Of a stretch of 64,000 nucleotides of DNA, positions 33,301 to 46,300 are shown in pieces. Source of the stretch: Yamagishiella unicocca (Eukaryota > Chlorophyta > Chlorophyceae > Chlamydomonadales > Volvocaceae); contig BDSL01000003.1 of the NCBI GenBank assembly GCA_003116995.1, positions 1,178,001 through 1,242,000 on the forward strand. The letters are read 5' to 3'. The position numbers and the translations under genes are program-made. The first letter of the stretch is position 1. The number at the start of each line of letters is the position of its first letter. The notes beneath the pieces were generated by a model. That model was given only the letters and a program-made list of their open reading frames with translations. It had not been told where the DNA came from and searched no databases.

Positions 33301-36300
33301 TGCGCCACTTCTGTGTGCCTGCACTGCCGCACACAGCGCAGGCGCGCCCGCCCGCCTCCTGCAGGGACTGGGTCCCCACCGGGCCGTAGAAGCGCAACTC
33401 CAGTAAGTTCCTACGGCAGCACTTGTGGCAGGTGTACGCCCGGGTGCCGTGCGCGAAGAAGCCGTTGGGCTGATGGCGGCGGCGATAGGGTGCATCGCAG
33501 GAGGCGCAACGAAATGCCTCTACGGCGTCCGCGGCCAGAGGCCGGTGATGTGGGCCCTGGGTCTCCTCACCACCTCCTTGGACGACTCGACATTGCTGCT
33601 GCCGCTGCTGCTGCGTCCGTTGAAGAAGCTCCCCCTCCTCCTCACCCGCGCCCTCCTCCGCCTCCTCATCCTCCTCATCCCCCTCTTCCTCCGCCCCTTC
33701 CTCCTTCCGGCCCCCTGCCAACCGCCTGCGGGTCGCTATTGCCTGGGCCGCCCCCACCGCGGCCCCCTGCATGCCGCTGCCGCCCCCCGCGGCCCACTGC
33801 GACGCACGGACGCCACTGCCTCCGGACTGCGCCTCCGCCTGCGACGCGCCCCCGGACCCCGGACTGGGCTGATCGGGTGGTAGTTGTGCCACTGGTTGTT
33901 GCTGCTGTTGCGGTGGGTCCGGCGGCTCGTAGGACTCAGCACATGCCGCGGCCTGTGCGGCTCGGGGGGCCGCGGAGGACATGGCCTTGCCGCGGGACGT
34001 GCGCCGCACAGGGGTCGCAGAGACCGATTGCGGCGTCGCCTGTACCGACACCAGTGGGGGCTGTGGCGGCGCACCGGCCGGCAGTAACGGCTGCTGCTGC
34101 GATGGCGCCGCCGCCTCATCATCATCAGGCTTCACCGGCGGCGCCTCCCCATGGCGCTGCGCGGGCAGCACCTCTGCCACCAGCCCAGCGTGCTCCACAG
34201 CTGCTGCCTCTGCAGCTGCCGCCTCCGCAGCTGCCGCCTCCGCAGCTGTCGCCTCCGCAGCTGCCGCCTCCGCAGCTGCCGCCTCTGCCTCTGCCGCCTC
34301 CGCAGCTGCCGCCTCCGCAGCTGCCGCCTCTGCAGCTGCCGCCTCAAATGCTGCCGCCTCTGCAGCTGCCGCCTCCGCAGCTGCCGCCTCTGCAGCTGCC
34401 GCCTCCGCAGCTGCCGCCTCCGCAGCTGCCGCCTCCGCAGCTGCCGCCTCCGCAGCTGCCGCCTCTGCAGCTGCCGCCTCAAATGCTGCCGCCTCTGCAG
34501 CTGCCGCCTCCGCAGCTGCCGCCTCTGCAGCTGCCGCCTCTGCAGCTGCCGCCTCTGCAGCTGCCGCCTCTGCAGCTGCCGCCTCTGCAGCTGCCGCCTC
34601 TGCAGCTGCCGCCTCTGCAGCTGCCGCCTCTGCAGCTGCCGCCTCTGCAGCTGCCGCCTCTGCAGCTGCCGCCTCTGCAGCTGCCGCCTCCGCAGCTGCC
34701 GCCTCTGCAGCTGCCGCCTCTGCAGCTGCCGCCTCTGCAGCTGCCGCCTCCGCAGCTGCCGCCTCTGCAGCTGCCGCCTCCGCAGCTGCCGCCTCTGCAG
34801 CTGCCGCCTCCGCAGCTGCCGCCTCTGCAGCTGCCGCCTCTGCAGCTGCCGCCTCTGCAGCTGCCGCCTCTGCAGCTGCCGCCTCTGCAGCTGCCGCCTC
34901 TGCAGCTGCCGCCTCTGCAGCTGCCGCCTCTGCAGCTGCCGCCTCTGCAGCTGCCGCCTCTGCAGCTGCCGCCTCTGCAGCTGCCGCCTCTGCAGCTGCC
35001 GCCTCTGCAGCTGCCGCCTCTGCAGCTGCCGCCTCTGCAGCTGCCGCCTCTGCAGCTGCCGCCTCTGCAGCTGCCGCCTCTGCAGCTGCCGCCTCTGCAG
35101 CTGCCGCCTCTGCAGCTGCCGCCTCTGCAGCTGCCGCCTCCGCAGCTGCCGCCTCTGCAGCTGCCGCCTCTGCAGCTGCCGCCTCTGCAGCTGCCGCCTC
35201 TGCAGCTGCCGCCTCTGCAGCTGCCGCCTCTGCAGCTGCCGCCTCTGCAGCTGCCGCCTCTGCAGCTGCCGCCTCTGCAGCTGCCGCCTCTGCAGCTGCC
35301 GCCTCTGCAGCTGCCGCCTCTGCAGCTGCCGCCTCTGCCTTTGCCGCCTCTGCCTCTGCCGCCTCTGCAGCTGCCGCCTCAAAAGCTGTCGCCTCCACAG
35401 CGGCCGCCTCCGCAGTTGCCGCCTCCGCAGCTGCCGCCTCCGCAGTTGCCGCCTCCGCAGTTGCCGCCTCCGCAGTTGCCGCCTCCGCAGTTGCCGCCTC
35501 CGCAGTTGCCGCCTCCGCAGTTGCCGCCTCCGCAGCGGCCGCCTCCGCAGCTGCCGCCTCCGCAGTTGCCGCCTCCGCAGCGGCCGCCTCCGCAGTTGCC
35601 GCCTCCGCAGTTGCCGCCTCCGCAGCTGCCGCCTCCGCAGTTGCCGCCTCCGCAGCGGCCGCCTCCGCAGCTGCCGCCTCCGCAGTTGCCGCCTCCGCAG
35701 CGGCCGCCTCCGCAGCTGCCGCCTCCGCAGTTGAGGCCTCCGCAGCGGCCGCCTCCGCAGCTGCCGCCTCCGCCACCTCGGCCACGACCACGACTTCTCT
35801 TTCCAGAGCCGCTGTCGGTGCTGGTGCCGCCGCAGCAGCAACGGTCCGCTCCGCCTTCTGATCTACCACCGCTGACGTCGCCGACTGGACTAAGTGTCCT
35901 CCTTGCGAGGCCGCCATGGCCGCTGCCGGCACCGCCAACTGACCTGGGGATTCGGCCAACTGACCTGGGGACTGGGCCAAATGACCTGCCCCCGAAGCCA
36001 ATGACATGGTCGACGGCCTTGCGGCCCGCGTGCACTGCTTCTTGCGAGGCCGCCTGGCAGTGAGGGCGCAGCCGACCAGGTGCACTAGGGGGTCCTGGGA
36101 GGCGGCGTTATCGTCGGTGGTGGGGGTGGCAGTAGTGGCCGGCGCTGCATCCACGCCCGCTAGCGGTGCCGCATGCGAGAGCCGCACCCCGGCGTCGCCT
36201 TCATCCTCCGCTGGTGCCTCCGTCACCAGAGCCTGCGGCTTGTTGGACCCCCGCCGTACCATTCGCCGCTGCCGCGGGCGCTGCTCCTGCTGCCGCTGCC

Positions 36301-37549
36301 GGGGTGATGGCTGCTGCTGCTGTGGCCCCTCGCCTCGCCGCAGCAAGGGCCCTAGTGGCAAAGTACGTGGACACCTGCGTGCCCGTTTCGCGGATCGAGC
36401 CGCCAGAAGTGCGATAGGGCAGTCTTCATCCGTCGAGTCATAGACGGCGGTGGGGTGGGCCGTCGCCGCCGCCGTCGCTGCCGCCGCCGCCACCGCCGCC
36501 ACCGCCGATGCGGCAGCCTCCAAGCGCCCTCCCTCACTTGCCATCTGAGCAACCTCTACGGCATCGGCCGCGGCGGCCGTGGCGGCGGCCGCGGCGGCGG
36601 CCGCGGCGGCAGACCCATCCGGATGAGCCGCAGCTGCTGTGCCGGTTGACCTGCCCGTGTACCCCGGCCCCCTCAGGCGATAGAAGCACTTTGTGCAGAG
36701 GTATGCGCCTAGGACAAGCCCCGGGCTAGGCCGCCAGAGGCCGGTTTCCGTGGCACTGCACTGGCTGCAGGCGCGGCCGCCCGCCTCCTCCAGGGACCTG
36801 GTCCCGGGCGGACCGTAGAAGCCAAACCGCTTCCGGTTCCTAATGCAGCAGCTGTTGCAGGTGTACGCCCCGGAGCCGTGTGCGAAGAAGCCGTTGGGCT
36901 GACCGGGGCGGCGGCGGTACGACACGCCGCAGGTGGTGCAGCGGGGGGCTGAGGCGTCTGATACACCGAGCTCCTCCGCCTCCAGCACCGCTTGGGGTGC
37001 CGCTGATGAGCGCCGCCGTACCGCGGTCGGACGCGAAACGGTGCCCTCGTCACATGCGGCAGCCGGCGCCGTGCCCGCGTCAATAGCGCGGCCGCGTTTG
37101 CCCCCGGAGCCGGAGCCGGAGGCGGAGGCGGAGGCGGAGCCGGAGCCGCGGCCGCGGCCGCCATCCCCACCGCCTGCCCTGAGCGCGCGTTTTGGGCAGC
37201 TGTGCGCGATGAGGGATGCGGCGCGCAGGGCGGCAGCGCGGGGCGGGGGGCAGGACGCCAGGGAGGGCGTGTGTGGCAGCTGCGGGCTCTGCGGGGGTGC
37301 AGCTGCTGGTGACCGCTGCGCGCGAAGGTGGTGCTGCTGCGCCGCAAAGCAGCCAACCCCGCCCGCTGACGCATTCGTGCCGCTGGACAAGATGCAGGGG
37401 GCAGCAGCGGTACCAGCAGCATTAGCAGCTTCAGTACGGGCAGCAGTAAGAGCAGCATCAGTAGCAACAGTAGCAGGAGCAGCAGGTTCTCGGCGACCCA
37501 AGGCAGCGGCGGTGCGGGAAGACAAGTCGTCGGACCCGATGTCAGCCAT
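30398..37549 (-). CDS. ZnF-A: giant protein with two paired GATA-like zinc-finger modules and an Ala/Glu repeat
   Basis: Function unknown; a DNA-binding role is inferred from the fingers. Exons 37549-32549, 32283-32173, 32044-31931 (3' end uncertain), 31792-31754, 31541-31437 and 31072-30398 give about 2014 residues. Module 1 starts at residue 204: C-x2-C-x23-C-x2-CC, linker FGFYGPPGTRSLEEAGGRAC, then C-x2-C-x20-C-x2-C with Trp eight residues after the second Cys, as in GATA fingers. Module 2 starts at residue 1348 with the same order. Between them, residues about 592-1119 are an Ala-Glu pentapeptide array. The small 3' exons encode CCYLGDLVNKWLE, VHVWRRPLALLLG and a helical HRFRSVTARLEEELAEHLRG segment; all recur in ZnF-B in the same order. 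KRGRAIDAG near the N-terminus could be an NLS. It is a tandem paralogue of ZnF-B. A single 5-kb open exon on a GC-rich strand is supported by the Cys pattern, not by length. Confidence 0.77.
34196..35773 (-). repeat. 15-bp coding minisatellite (~105 copies) inside ZnF-A
   Basis: The unit on the plus strand is ctgccgcctctgcag with point variants. A distal block (about 35,398-35,770) is enriched in cagttgccgcctccg and cagcggccgcctccg variants, so the array has at least two sub-families. In the ZnF-A frame it encodes repeated Ala-Glu-Ala-Ala-Ala/Thr, an alanine-rich sequence expected to be helical with one Glu every five residues. Because the unit length is a multiple of three and lacks stops, all frames on both strands are open here, producing spurious PPLQL-, AASAA- and QLQRR-type ORFs. 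Confidence 0.97.
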
Positions 37550-40353
37550 TGCGTCAGGCGTCCACCGAACGCGCCCTAGGCTCCTGATGCAGCGCGGAAA
37601 ACGAGGAAGACGTTCACCTCGCTATCGCCGTGATTGGAAAGCCTGCGCGACGGCGCATGTTCAGCGCTTGTGAAGCCGACCCCTGGGTCACAACGCACTC
37701 AAGTGTGATTCCGAGCTTTTCCTTGTTCCGGCGGACGGACTGGAGTCGTGGCAGCCTGACCTGATATGCCTCTCTAAAAATTGGCGACCCCAGCCACGGC
37801 CTGCAGGTCCCTTCAGTCGACGTGCCCAATCGGTGCGTCTCGTCCTTGCCCAGCCGCGGAACTACGATGGGCTCCTTGTACACTCTCGCTCGAAACAAGC
37901 TTTAGCAAGCCCACGATAGACACACTTGTTGTATTATAACCCTCTATGAATGCCAAGGGTCAAAGCTGTCGCAGTGCAGATTGTCGCATTTCGATACGCC
38001 GCTGCGGTGCACGGAAAACCTGCGCGCAGGCCTGCACGGCAGCACTTAGCATGCTGAGGGGCCAGCGCCACCGCGTATACCAGTAGCTTCGTTCTGGCTG
38101 TTGGCTTGTCTGCTCTTATGCTCCCTTCGTTTCGTTCCGTTCGCCGCACGCCCCTTTCGACACCTTCTGCCACGCCCGTTACTTGCTCCCTCTCAGTAAG
38201 GGCCACGCTGCCACCCTCCTCCAGCGCAAACATGCTCCTCCACCATCCAGAGGGTGCGGCCTCGTGGTACCATAGTTGGGTGCATCGCTGGCATTCTACA
38301 CGCCAAAACGAGGAGGCAAGGGCGCTGCGCCTCGCCTGTGCCTGTTTTTGCGTGGCTGAGCTCAGACGGAACGTGAGCAATACGCAACATGCGGCTCACG
38401 GCAGTGACCCCACCCCACCCCGCTGCTGCATGCATCTTAAGACGTCTGTCCTAAACGTTTTTTTCTCGCATCCACGGGTCTTCCTCAAAACCCCGCTGCT
38501 GCTGCCGCGGGTCTTCCTTGCAACCCCGCTGCTGCTGCCACCAGCGCGCCAGGCCCTGTCAGCAACTGCCGGGGTGGGAATCGGGTTACAGTGGCGTCCC
38601 GGAGGGCCCTGAGGGAGGGCAAAAAGCCCCTCGTGTCGACCCCTCGTGTCAACCGCAACATCCGGTATGGCAACAAAACACAACCCACCGTGGTGACGAC
38701 CCTGGTGGACAGGTGCAGCAGCCCGTTCCAGCGGTTAAAAGAGGGCAAACAAACCAAACCCCTGCATACTCGATGTCCGACGATACGGTACGGTGGGACT
38801 TACCACATCACCACCACTTCCACTGGGTGCATACTTTCATTAATCATTGATCGCATTTAGCATCAGCAGTTCGCGCGCCTAATGATCACAGTCGTACTTG
38901 GTCTGACACGCAACTGCCGCATGCGAAGTACAGGCTAGTAATTTTGGGCGTAACGGGAAGTACGCGCGTACCGTATCGCTTACGCAAACAAACGAAAGCG
39001 CGCGAAATGGTTTATAATACCGGTTTTCGTCAGCTCCGTGATCATGACGTCTTACCGTTTCAATGCCTGGGCGGATAATTGGCTTTTCCGAAGCTCATCA
39101 CTCCTCGCGCCGCTGCTGCAGCGGGGTTCGCCAACACCACCCAGAGCCGCACAGCACCAACGACCAAGAACAAGCCAACGAGTACCTAACCCTAAAACAG
39201 ACACGTCATAGCGTCCGAAACGTGGAAACTACAGCCTCCCCTGCTAGTCCACCCAGCCCCGTCTAGACAGGTCTGCGCCCGCCAACTTGGTACATGCCGT
39301 GAAGCCAAGGAGCCCCCGAGGTGGCGCTGCCCAGACCGCCCTCTGACGCGCCAACTCACCAAACCAACGCTCATCCTACCACAGCCCCTGCCGCACCGTC
39401 CACGCTCTCGCCATTCATCTGCCCGCTATTCGTCTGCCCGCCACATCGGCGCTGCATGTCACCCCTCAACACATCCACACACACACACTAAGGCGGCGCG
39501 CAGTTCGGGACGCTCCACTTATTCACACCAAACTGCACCACCCAGTGCCCCAGTGTTTTCGTACACCCTTGCGGTTCCATCTCAGTCACGTGTACAAACC
39601 AAACACGCACGCTGACGGCTACACATGCCGCGGTAGGTAACACGCCCCGTATCCTTTCCCTTACATTTGGGCGTAAGAAGCAATGAACCTACCCGCTACC
39701 CGACACGCTGCCAGCACGCATCCTGCTCATTGCTGCAACGACGACGACGCGCACACTCGTCCCTTTGCCTTCCCTGCCTCTGCTGTTGTCTACAATTGTG
39801 GCGAGAAGTAAAAAATCGCATGCCGGCCACGCTGAAGGGCAAGCGACGGCCCTTAGAAGCTCGCACGGCCCACACGCATTTGTGGCTGTCAGCCGTACTT
39901 CCCATCTGACGCCGCTGGGTCATCTCCCCCTCTCAACCGGCAGCCTGCACGCCCCACACGTTAAATGTAATCGAGTCGCCTTTCAACCCTGCCGTCTGAC
40001 GCGCACACCGTGGTTTGAAACAATTATTAGGGTCCCTCACTGCTGCAGCACAGTGAGGAGCCATCTTCATTCCACTGCCGCTCCCGCTGCCTGCGCTGGT
40101 GGTGGTGGTGGTGCTGCGGCCCCGCAGCCTCGCTCGCACCCGTACTGTACCTTGGCGCCGTCACTCCAAAAAATGCACAACCTTGAGTAAACACCAGCGC
40201 CTGGCCGCTGGCGCTGCTCCTTGTTCCTGACCCTGCTCCTTGTTCCTGACCCTGTGGCCAGTGTTTGTGCTCTGCTGCTGCCGTTGCTGTTGTTCACCAC
40301 CTCTGCTACCTTTGCTGCTGCCTCTGCTGCTGCTGCTGTTGCTGCTGCTGAGG
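37550..40353. other. Spacer between tandem ZnF-A and ZnF-B genes
   Basis: About 2.8 kb without a supported gene. It must hold the ZnF-A promoter (right of 37549) and ZnF-B 3' UTR (left of 40354). It contains copies of a dispersed short repeat (38429-38520) and a 19-bp tandem duplication (about 40212-40250, gctccttgttcctgaccct). TTACA at 39661-39665 is a possible but distant poly(A) signal for ZnF-B. Confidence 0.5.
38429..38520 (-). repeat. Dispersed short repeat related to sequences in ATG9 introns
   Basis: On the minus strand this reads GAGGAAGACCCGTGGATGC followed by an A-rich stretch, then AGGACAGACGTC and a GCATGC end; a second partial GGAAGACCCGC lies beside it. The first motif recurs at 55420-55443, 55918-55940 and 55961-55977; the gcatgcatctt..gacgtctgtcct part recurs at 54293-54316. 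This suggests a short interspersed element. No coding capacity or clear terminal repeats were seen. Confidence 0.6.
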
Positions 40354-43300
40354 TCAGCAGACGGCGACAGCGCGTACTGGACCAGCTGCGACGGCGGGGG
40401 GCGGCGGCGCCCCGCAGCAGCAGGCCACTTGCGCGGGAAGCAGGGGGACCTCCACCACCCCACCGCCCGCGGCACGAGCCCGCCGCCTCCAGGACACTCC
40501 CGGCGCAACAGCCCAGGTCCGCGACCCCACCTCCGCGCCCGTCTCTAGGCTCCCCGCCGCCATGTCGCCCACGGTAGGTGCGGCATGGCTCCTCGGCCGC
40601 TTGCGAGTGGGGCCTGCCCCTGGCAGACCGTCCTCGCCACCGCCGCCGCCGCCGCCGCCACAGGTGCTTTGGACACCAGCCGTTTGCAGCCACTCAACGG
40701 CTACGACAGCTGGCGGCCGCCCAGACTGTACGGCAGCAGCCGGACCGGCGCTTCGCAGCACCGGCGCAGCTCCAGGACCGGCGCTTCGCGGCAGGCCCGG
40801 TGCGGCGCTGCGGCCGCCTGTCCCGCTCGCCGCCAGCCTCAGCACCAGCTGACCGACCGCTCCCGATCCCGATCCGGCGGCCGCGCCCACTCGGAGGGTT
40901 AGCCGCAGCCCCTCGCTCACCACTGACAGCAGCAGCGGCCGCAGCAGCTCACCATGCTCCGCCATGTTGCCGCCGATGGCGCCAGCAGGGACACCAGCTT
41001 CGCACAGGAGCAGTGGCGCCTGCGCCCCTGCCGCCTGCGCTGCCGTCGCTGTCGTCCCCCCGGCGCTGCTCCCCCTCAGGTGCTCCGCCAGCTCCTCCTC
41101 CAGCCGGGCCGTCACGGAGCGGAAGCGGTGTACGGCGGCGGCCGTGACGGGCTGGCGGGGCCCGGCGGGAGGGGCGGGGGCGGGGGAGTCACTGGGCGGG
41201 GGACCAGCGCCCTCCGCCCCTCCCTCGCCCATGGCGACATCCGCCACGTCCACAAAGCCGCCGAGCACGTTGCACCGGCAGCGGTCCCAGGTGGCCTGGT
41301 GGGGCGAATGGGGGAGGCCGGGGCGGATGATGCAGAAGGGCGGGTGCGGGGATGGTGGGCGAGCATAGCAGTAGGACCTGGGGCATCACCAGGAGCAGTG
41401 GGGGCGGCGGTGGCCTGACTGCAAAAGGTATGCCCCGATACACTGTTCTACATAACGCCCGCGGTGCGTACGGTGTGGCGATCGGCACTCCGCTAAGATA
41501 GCCGCAGGCCACCTCGCCAGCCCCACCTGCTGCTCCCAGCTCAGCCCCTCCAGCGGTCCCTCCCGGTCCAGTCCCAGTGTGGCGGCGGAGGGGCCCAGCA
41601 GCAGCGCAAGCGGGCGGCGCCACACGTGGACCTGGCAGGGGAGGGGCACCGGAGTGAGGGCGAGAGATCGGATCCCCGGGGTGAGGACTAGGGGTTTCGG
41701 AGCCGCACGGTACGAGAGCGAGGAAGGAGGGAGGCATGCGAGTTTCAGCTATGGCATCCGGGGGCTCCATCACTATTACAGGCCTCCTTCTCTCCCCACC
41801 CTCCTCCCGCTCCTCCTCCTCCTCCTCCTCCTCACCTCCAGCCACCTATTGACCAAATCGCTGAGGTAGAGGCACTGCAGGCGGCGGGGAAGGGCAGTTG
41901 GGGAAATGGAGAGGAGGGTGACGAGGGGGTAAGTGCGTTGGCCGTATGCGCCTCCCAACACGGGGTTACTGCGGCTGTTCGACCCTCCACCCCCCACCCC
42001 GTCTGAAAGCCGCGCCACACCCCGCCTGCCCTCCAAACATGCCGCATGTCAAACCCATACACGAACAAACTCCCCTCACTCACTTCCACTCGCGCCCGCA
42101 ACTGCCGCTCCTTATCCGCCGCCTCAGCCTCGTGCTCCTCTACCTCTTCGCTGAGCGGCTCCCCCCCCCCGCTGTCGTCCCCATCCTCGCGTCCCTGCCG
42201 CCGCCGCCGGCCCTCGTCGCTGCGACCGCCGCTGCAGTCGCGGCCGTCGGCACGCTCCGGATCGATGCAGGCATCGCCGCCAGTGCCCCCAGGCAGCATG
42301 GGGGTGACGCCGCCGACGTCTGACATCCCCACCGCCGCTGCCGGGGCTGCCGTCTCGGCGCACACCACTGCCGCCAGCAGCGGCTTCTGCGGCTCCGGAA
42401 GCATCTCCCGCGTCTCTTGTTGCTGCAGCTGCGGCTGTTGGCGCACCCTTTCCATCACGTCGGGCTGGCTCACCAGCTGCACGATGCCCTGAGTTACCGT
42501 GGATACAAGGTAATGGGAGGGGATGCATATAATGGGACGGGGGGGGGGGCAGCGGCGTCGTACGGTGCGTCTGTCAGACACATTGGGAGGACGATCGCGG
42601 CCGAGTTGGGCGTCCCAAGAGGACGGCGGTAAGCACTGGTTGCTGGGGCCACGCTCGCTCCCTGGTGCTCCCCTCACCCCTCTTCCCCTCCAGTCGTTGC
42701 CAGCCCCGCAATCGACATTACTTCATATCAATGTACCGGTACACGCGGGAACCATTAAGAGCCCAGCCCCTGTCCCTCTGTCCCTCTATCCCTGCCCCGC
42801 CTGGGGTGCGTACCTGGCACGCGGCAACCACCTTGTCGCCGAGCTCCTTGACCCAAGCAGAAATGACCCGTGGGTCATGTGGGTCATCGCCGCCGCTCCC
42901 GCACTCTCCGCCCAGGCTGCCGCCCCGCGGGTCTGCCGCGCCTGCATCAGCACTGCCGCTAGCCGTCAGGACCGCCCCTGCCGCCGCTGCCGCCCCTGCC
43001 GCCGATGCATTGTTGCGCGGGGCAGCCTGGGAACCTCCGCGCAGATACCTCGCCGCCTGGCCGCCAACCCTATGCTGCGCCAGCGGCTCCTCCAGCTCCT
43101 CAGCAGCAGCACGCCACCGCCGCCGCTTTGCCGAGGGTCCAGCTGCGCCTAGCGCCGCCGTCGAAACACCACCTGGAAACGGGTTCAAAGACGCGTATGG
43201 CAAGAGCACGTCGCATGAGTGTGCATTCGCAAACGTTTTGTAACCCTGCAGACACACGGCGTGATGATAACGCAGCCACATGATAACGCAGCCACATCCC

Positions 43301-46300
43301 GCGGTGGAAACACACCGGCGCAGGTTCTACGACCGTGGCGGCACCATACACGGCACTGGTGGTGTCCAACGTCGACTTATCGCCGCACGCGGCGCCTGAG
43401 TCAGTCGCATACCTGCTCGCTCTGCTGCCTTTGCCACCAGGCCCTGACTGCTGCGCCCTCCCAACGTGGCGGAGACGTGAGCCGCAGCGTCCGCCACGCC
43501 GGCGCCCTGGACAAAACGCCGGGAGTGCTCTGCCAGTGACCCGGCGGCCGCTGCCGCTGCTAGCACCTTGGCCCCGGCCCCCTCTGCCCCCGTCACACCA
43601 GCGGCAGGGCCGGCGGCGGCCAGCGCGCCAGCACCTCGCCTCGCATCAACCCCTCTCTCGGTGGTGGGGAGACGAGTGGGCCGGCCGGCGGCGGCGACGA
43701 CGGCGGCGGCGTCCGTGGCGGCGGCGGCGGCATCACTTTTGCGCGCAAGAGTGATACGGGTGTACGAACCCCGGCAGCAGTAGCGGCGATAGCACTTGCG
43801 ACACGTGACCTCCGTTCCGTCCAGTTTGTGTTTGTACCATTGTCGAGTACAGCCCGAGCCGCATTCCGAGCACCGCCTGTCGTCTAGCAATGCTGTCCTC
43901 GGCCTGCTGTCAGAGACCTGCTCCTGCGCCTGCAGCTCCTGGCTCTGCTGCTGCCCCTGCTGGTGTCCGCGCTGCGGCTCCTCCAGCGCTGGCTGCGGCT
44001 GCCGCCTCTTGCGTGCCTGCACCTGCTGTTGCTGCTCCATAACTAGCACCTGCTGTTGCTGCTCCAGAACCAGCGCCCCCCCAGGTCGGCGAGAGTCCGG
44101 CGAGCCTGTCGCCGACACCCACTGCAAGGCACTGCGCTGCCGTTTGTTCGACTTGCCCTCGCCGGCCTTCGCCTCCTCCCCCTCCGTTCCCTCCTCTTCC
44201 TCCGCTTCCTCCTCTTCCTCTTCTTCTTCCACACCCTCCTCCTCCCCGTCGTCCTCCTCCTCGCCGTCCTCAGCAGCAGAAGCACCAGCAGCCCCACCAC
44301 CACCACAGCCACGCAGCTCCTTCTGCGGCTGATCGCCCCGCTCCAGTGCCGCCTGCTCCGTTCCCTCGCTGGTATCCAGCGCCTCACTCGTCTCCAGCTC
44401 AGACCGCAGCTGCTCCCACTGCTGCTGCGCCCCCCGACTGCCGCCGCCGACTGCCGCCAACGCCAGCGCGCCAGCGGGGCTTGCGCGCCCTGCCTTCGTG
44501 GCCGCGCCCCCGCTTGCCGGCGGCCTCTTCGGCCACTCCGCCCGCTCTGCTGCGGCAGACGATGCAACGGGGGACGCGTCCCCTCCCTCTCCCGCAGCCC
44601 CTTGGTCTTCCTTGGCGGCCGTGTGGGCGCAGCGCACGCACCAGTACAGCCCCACGTCCCTGCGGTTGAGCCGCCAGTCCTGGTTGCCCTGCGCACCGCA
44701 CTCACAGCACGCGCGGCCGCCCGCCTGCGTGAGGGAGCTTGTCCCTGGTGGGCCGTAGAAGCCGAAGTGCTGCAGGTTCCTGCAGCAGCATTTGTGGCAG
44801 GTGTAGGCGCGGGAGCCGCTGCGGAAGAAGCCGGGTAGACCCCGGCCGCGGTTGGTGAAGGGGTTCCGGCAGGTGCTGCAAAAGATGTCCTTGGGGCCCG
44901 TCTGCCGCGAGAGTGGCTGTGGCTGTGGCTGTGGTTGCGGCTGCGGCTGCGGCTGCGGCTGCGGTTCACCCTCCTGCGGCGACGGCTGCGGTACGATGCC
45001 CCGATCCCCTCCAACCAAGGTCCCGGCAGCTCCTTGCCGGAGCGCACCACAAGCGGTGATGTTCCTGCGCTCCCCCGGCAGTAGCAGCAGTACCTGCTGC
45101 TGTTGTTGTGGTGCAGCACCAGCCGCCAAGCCAGCAGCACCGCCCTGCTGCTGCTGTGCCGGCGGCTCCTGCTCGCGGCGAGTTCCGTGCGTGGCCTCCC
45201 CCGGCGGCTGCTGCTGTTGGAGCTGCGAGTTCCTCAAGTGCTGGTGTCGCGGCGACAACCCCTCCTGATGCGGCGTCTGCAGCGGCTGCCCGGTAGGCCC
45301 GGCAACCGTCCTGGAGGTTGTGGCGGTTATAACGGCATCGCTGGCCCCTGCCCGGGCGCTCCTTGATGCTGGCATCTTCGACAGCGATGGGCCTTCCAAG
45401 CCGAGAGGGGCCGCCACCGCAAGTGCCGACGGGCAGTAGCTGACGTCACCAGTGCCATCACCGTCGGCCACGTCAGCAACACCTGCGCTCAGCTCGTCAG
45501 CCTCGACATCCTCTTGCGTACTGCGCTCCTCGGCAGCTGTGCTGGCCACGGCGCCCGCACCCTTGCTGGCGGACGCATGGGTACCTGTAAACGGGCCCAT
45601 GGGTCTGGCTGCCCGCTCGGTGGCGTTCACATCTGCCCCGGCCCCTGCTCCACCGCCCAAATCCGCTCCCTTACGGGCGCAATTCACGCAAATGTAGAGC
45701 CCCGTGACTAAACGGTGCGTGCGCCACTTGTTCGTGGCTGTAGTGCCGCACACAGCGCAGGCGCGCCCGCCCGCCTCCTGCAGGGACTGGGTCCCCACCG
45801 GGCCGTAGAAGCGCAACTCCAGATAGTTCCTACGGCAGCAGTTGTGGCAGGTGTACGCCCGGGTGCCGTGCGCGAAGAAGCCGTTGGGCTGACGGCCGCG
45901 GCGGTAGGGTGCATCGCAGGAGGCGCAGCGGGACGCATCGGCAGCATCCGCGGCCAGAGGCCGGTGATGTGAGGCCTGGGTCTCCTCACCACCTCCTTGG
46001 ACCACACGACATCGCTGCTGCCGCTGCTGCTGCGTCAGTTGAAGAAGCTCCCCCTCCTCCTCACCCGCGCCCTCCTCCTCCGCCTCCTCCCCACCATCAG
46101 CATCCTGGTCATCCGCTTCCTGCTCACCATCCCGGCCCGCTGCAGCCCGCACGCGACTCATGGCCGCGTGGATGGCCTTCGCCGCGACCCGGGCCGCGGG
46201 CCGCAAAGACCGACGGACGCTGCCGCCTCCGGCTTGCGGCTCCACCTGCATCACCCCGCCGCAACCCGCACCGAGCTGCCCCGATGGAACTGACTGCTGC

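Noticed and set aside
34196..35773. Regular repeats resembling a CRISPR array
   Set aside because: There are no unique spacers; units are contiguous 15-mers and encode a repeat in a eukaryotic coding exon.
33981..35861. Other-frame array ORFs (AASAA on +, QLQRR on -)
   Set aside because: Same cause: a stop-free 15-bp tandem repeat. No flanking domain supports them.
33313..36063. Long + strand open frame rich in PPLQL repeats (916 aa)
   Set aside because: It is antisense to ZnF-A and exists because the 15-bp array is stop-free in every frame; outside the array it has no conserved features, whereas the - strand has ordered Cys modules.
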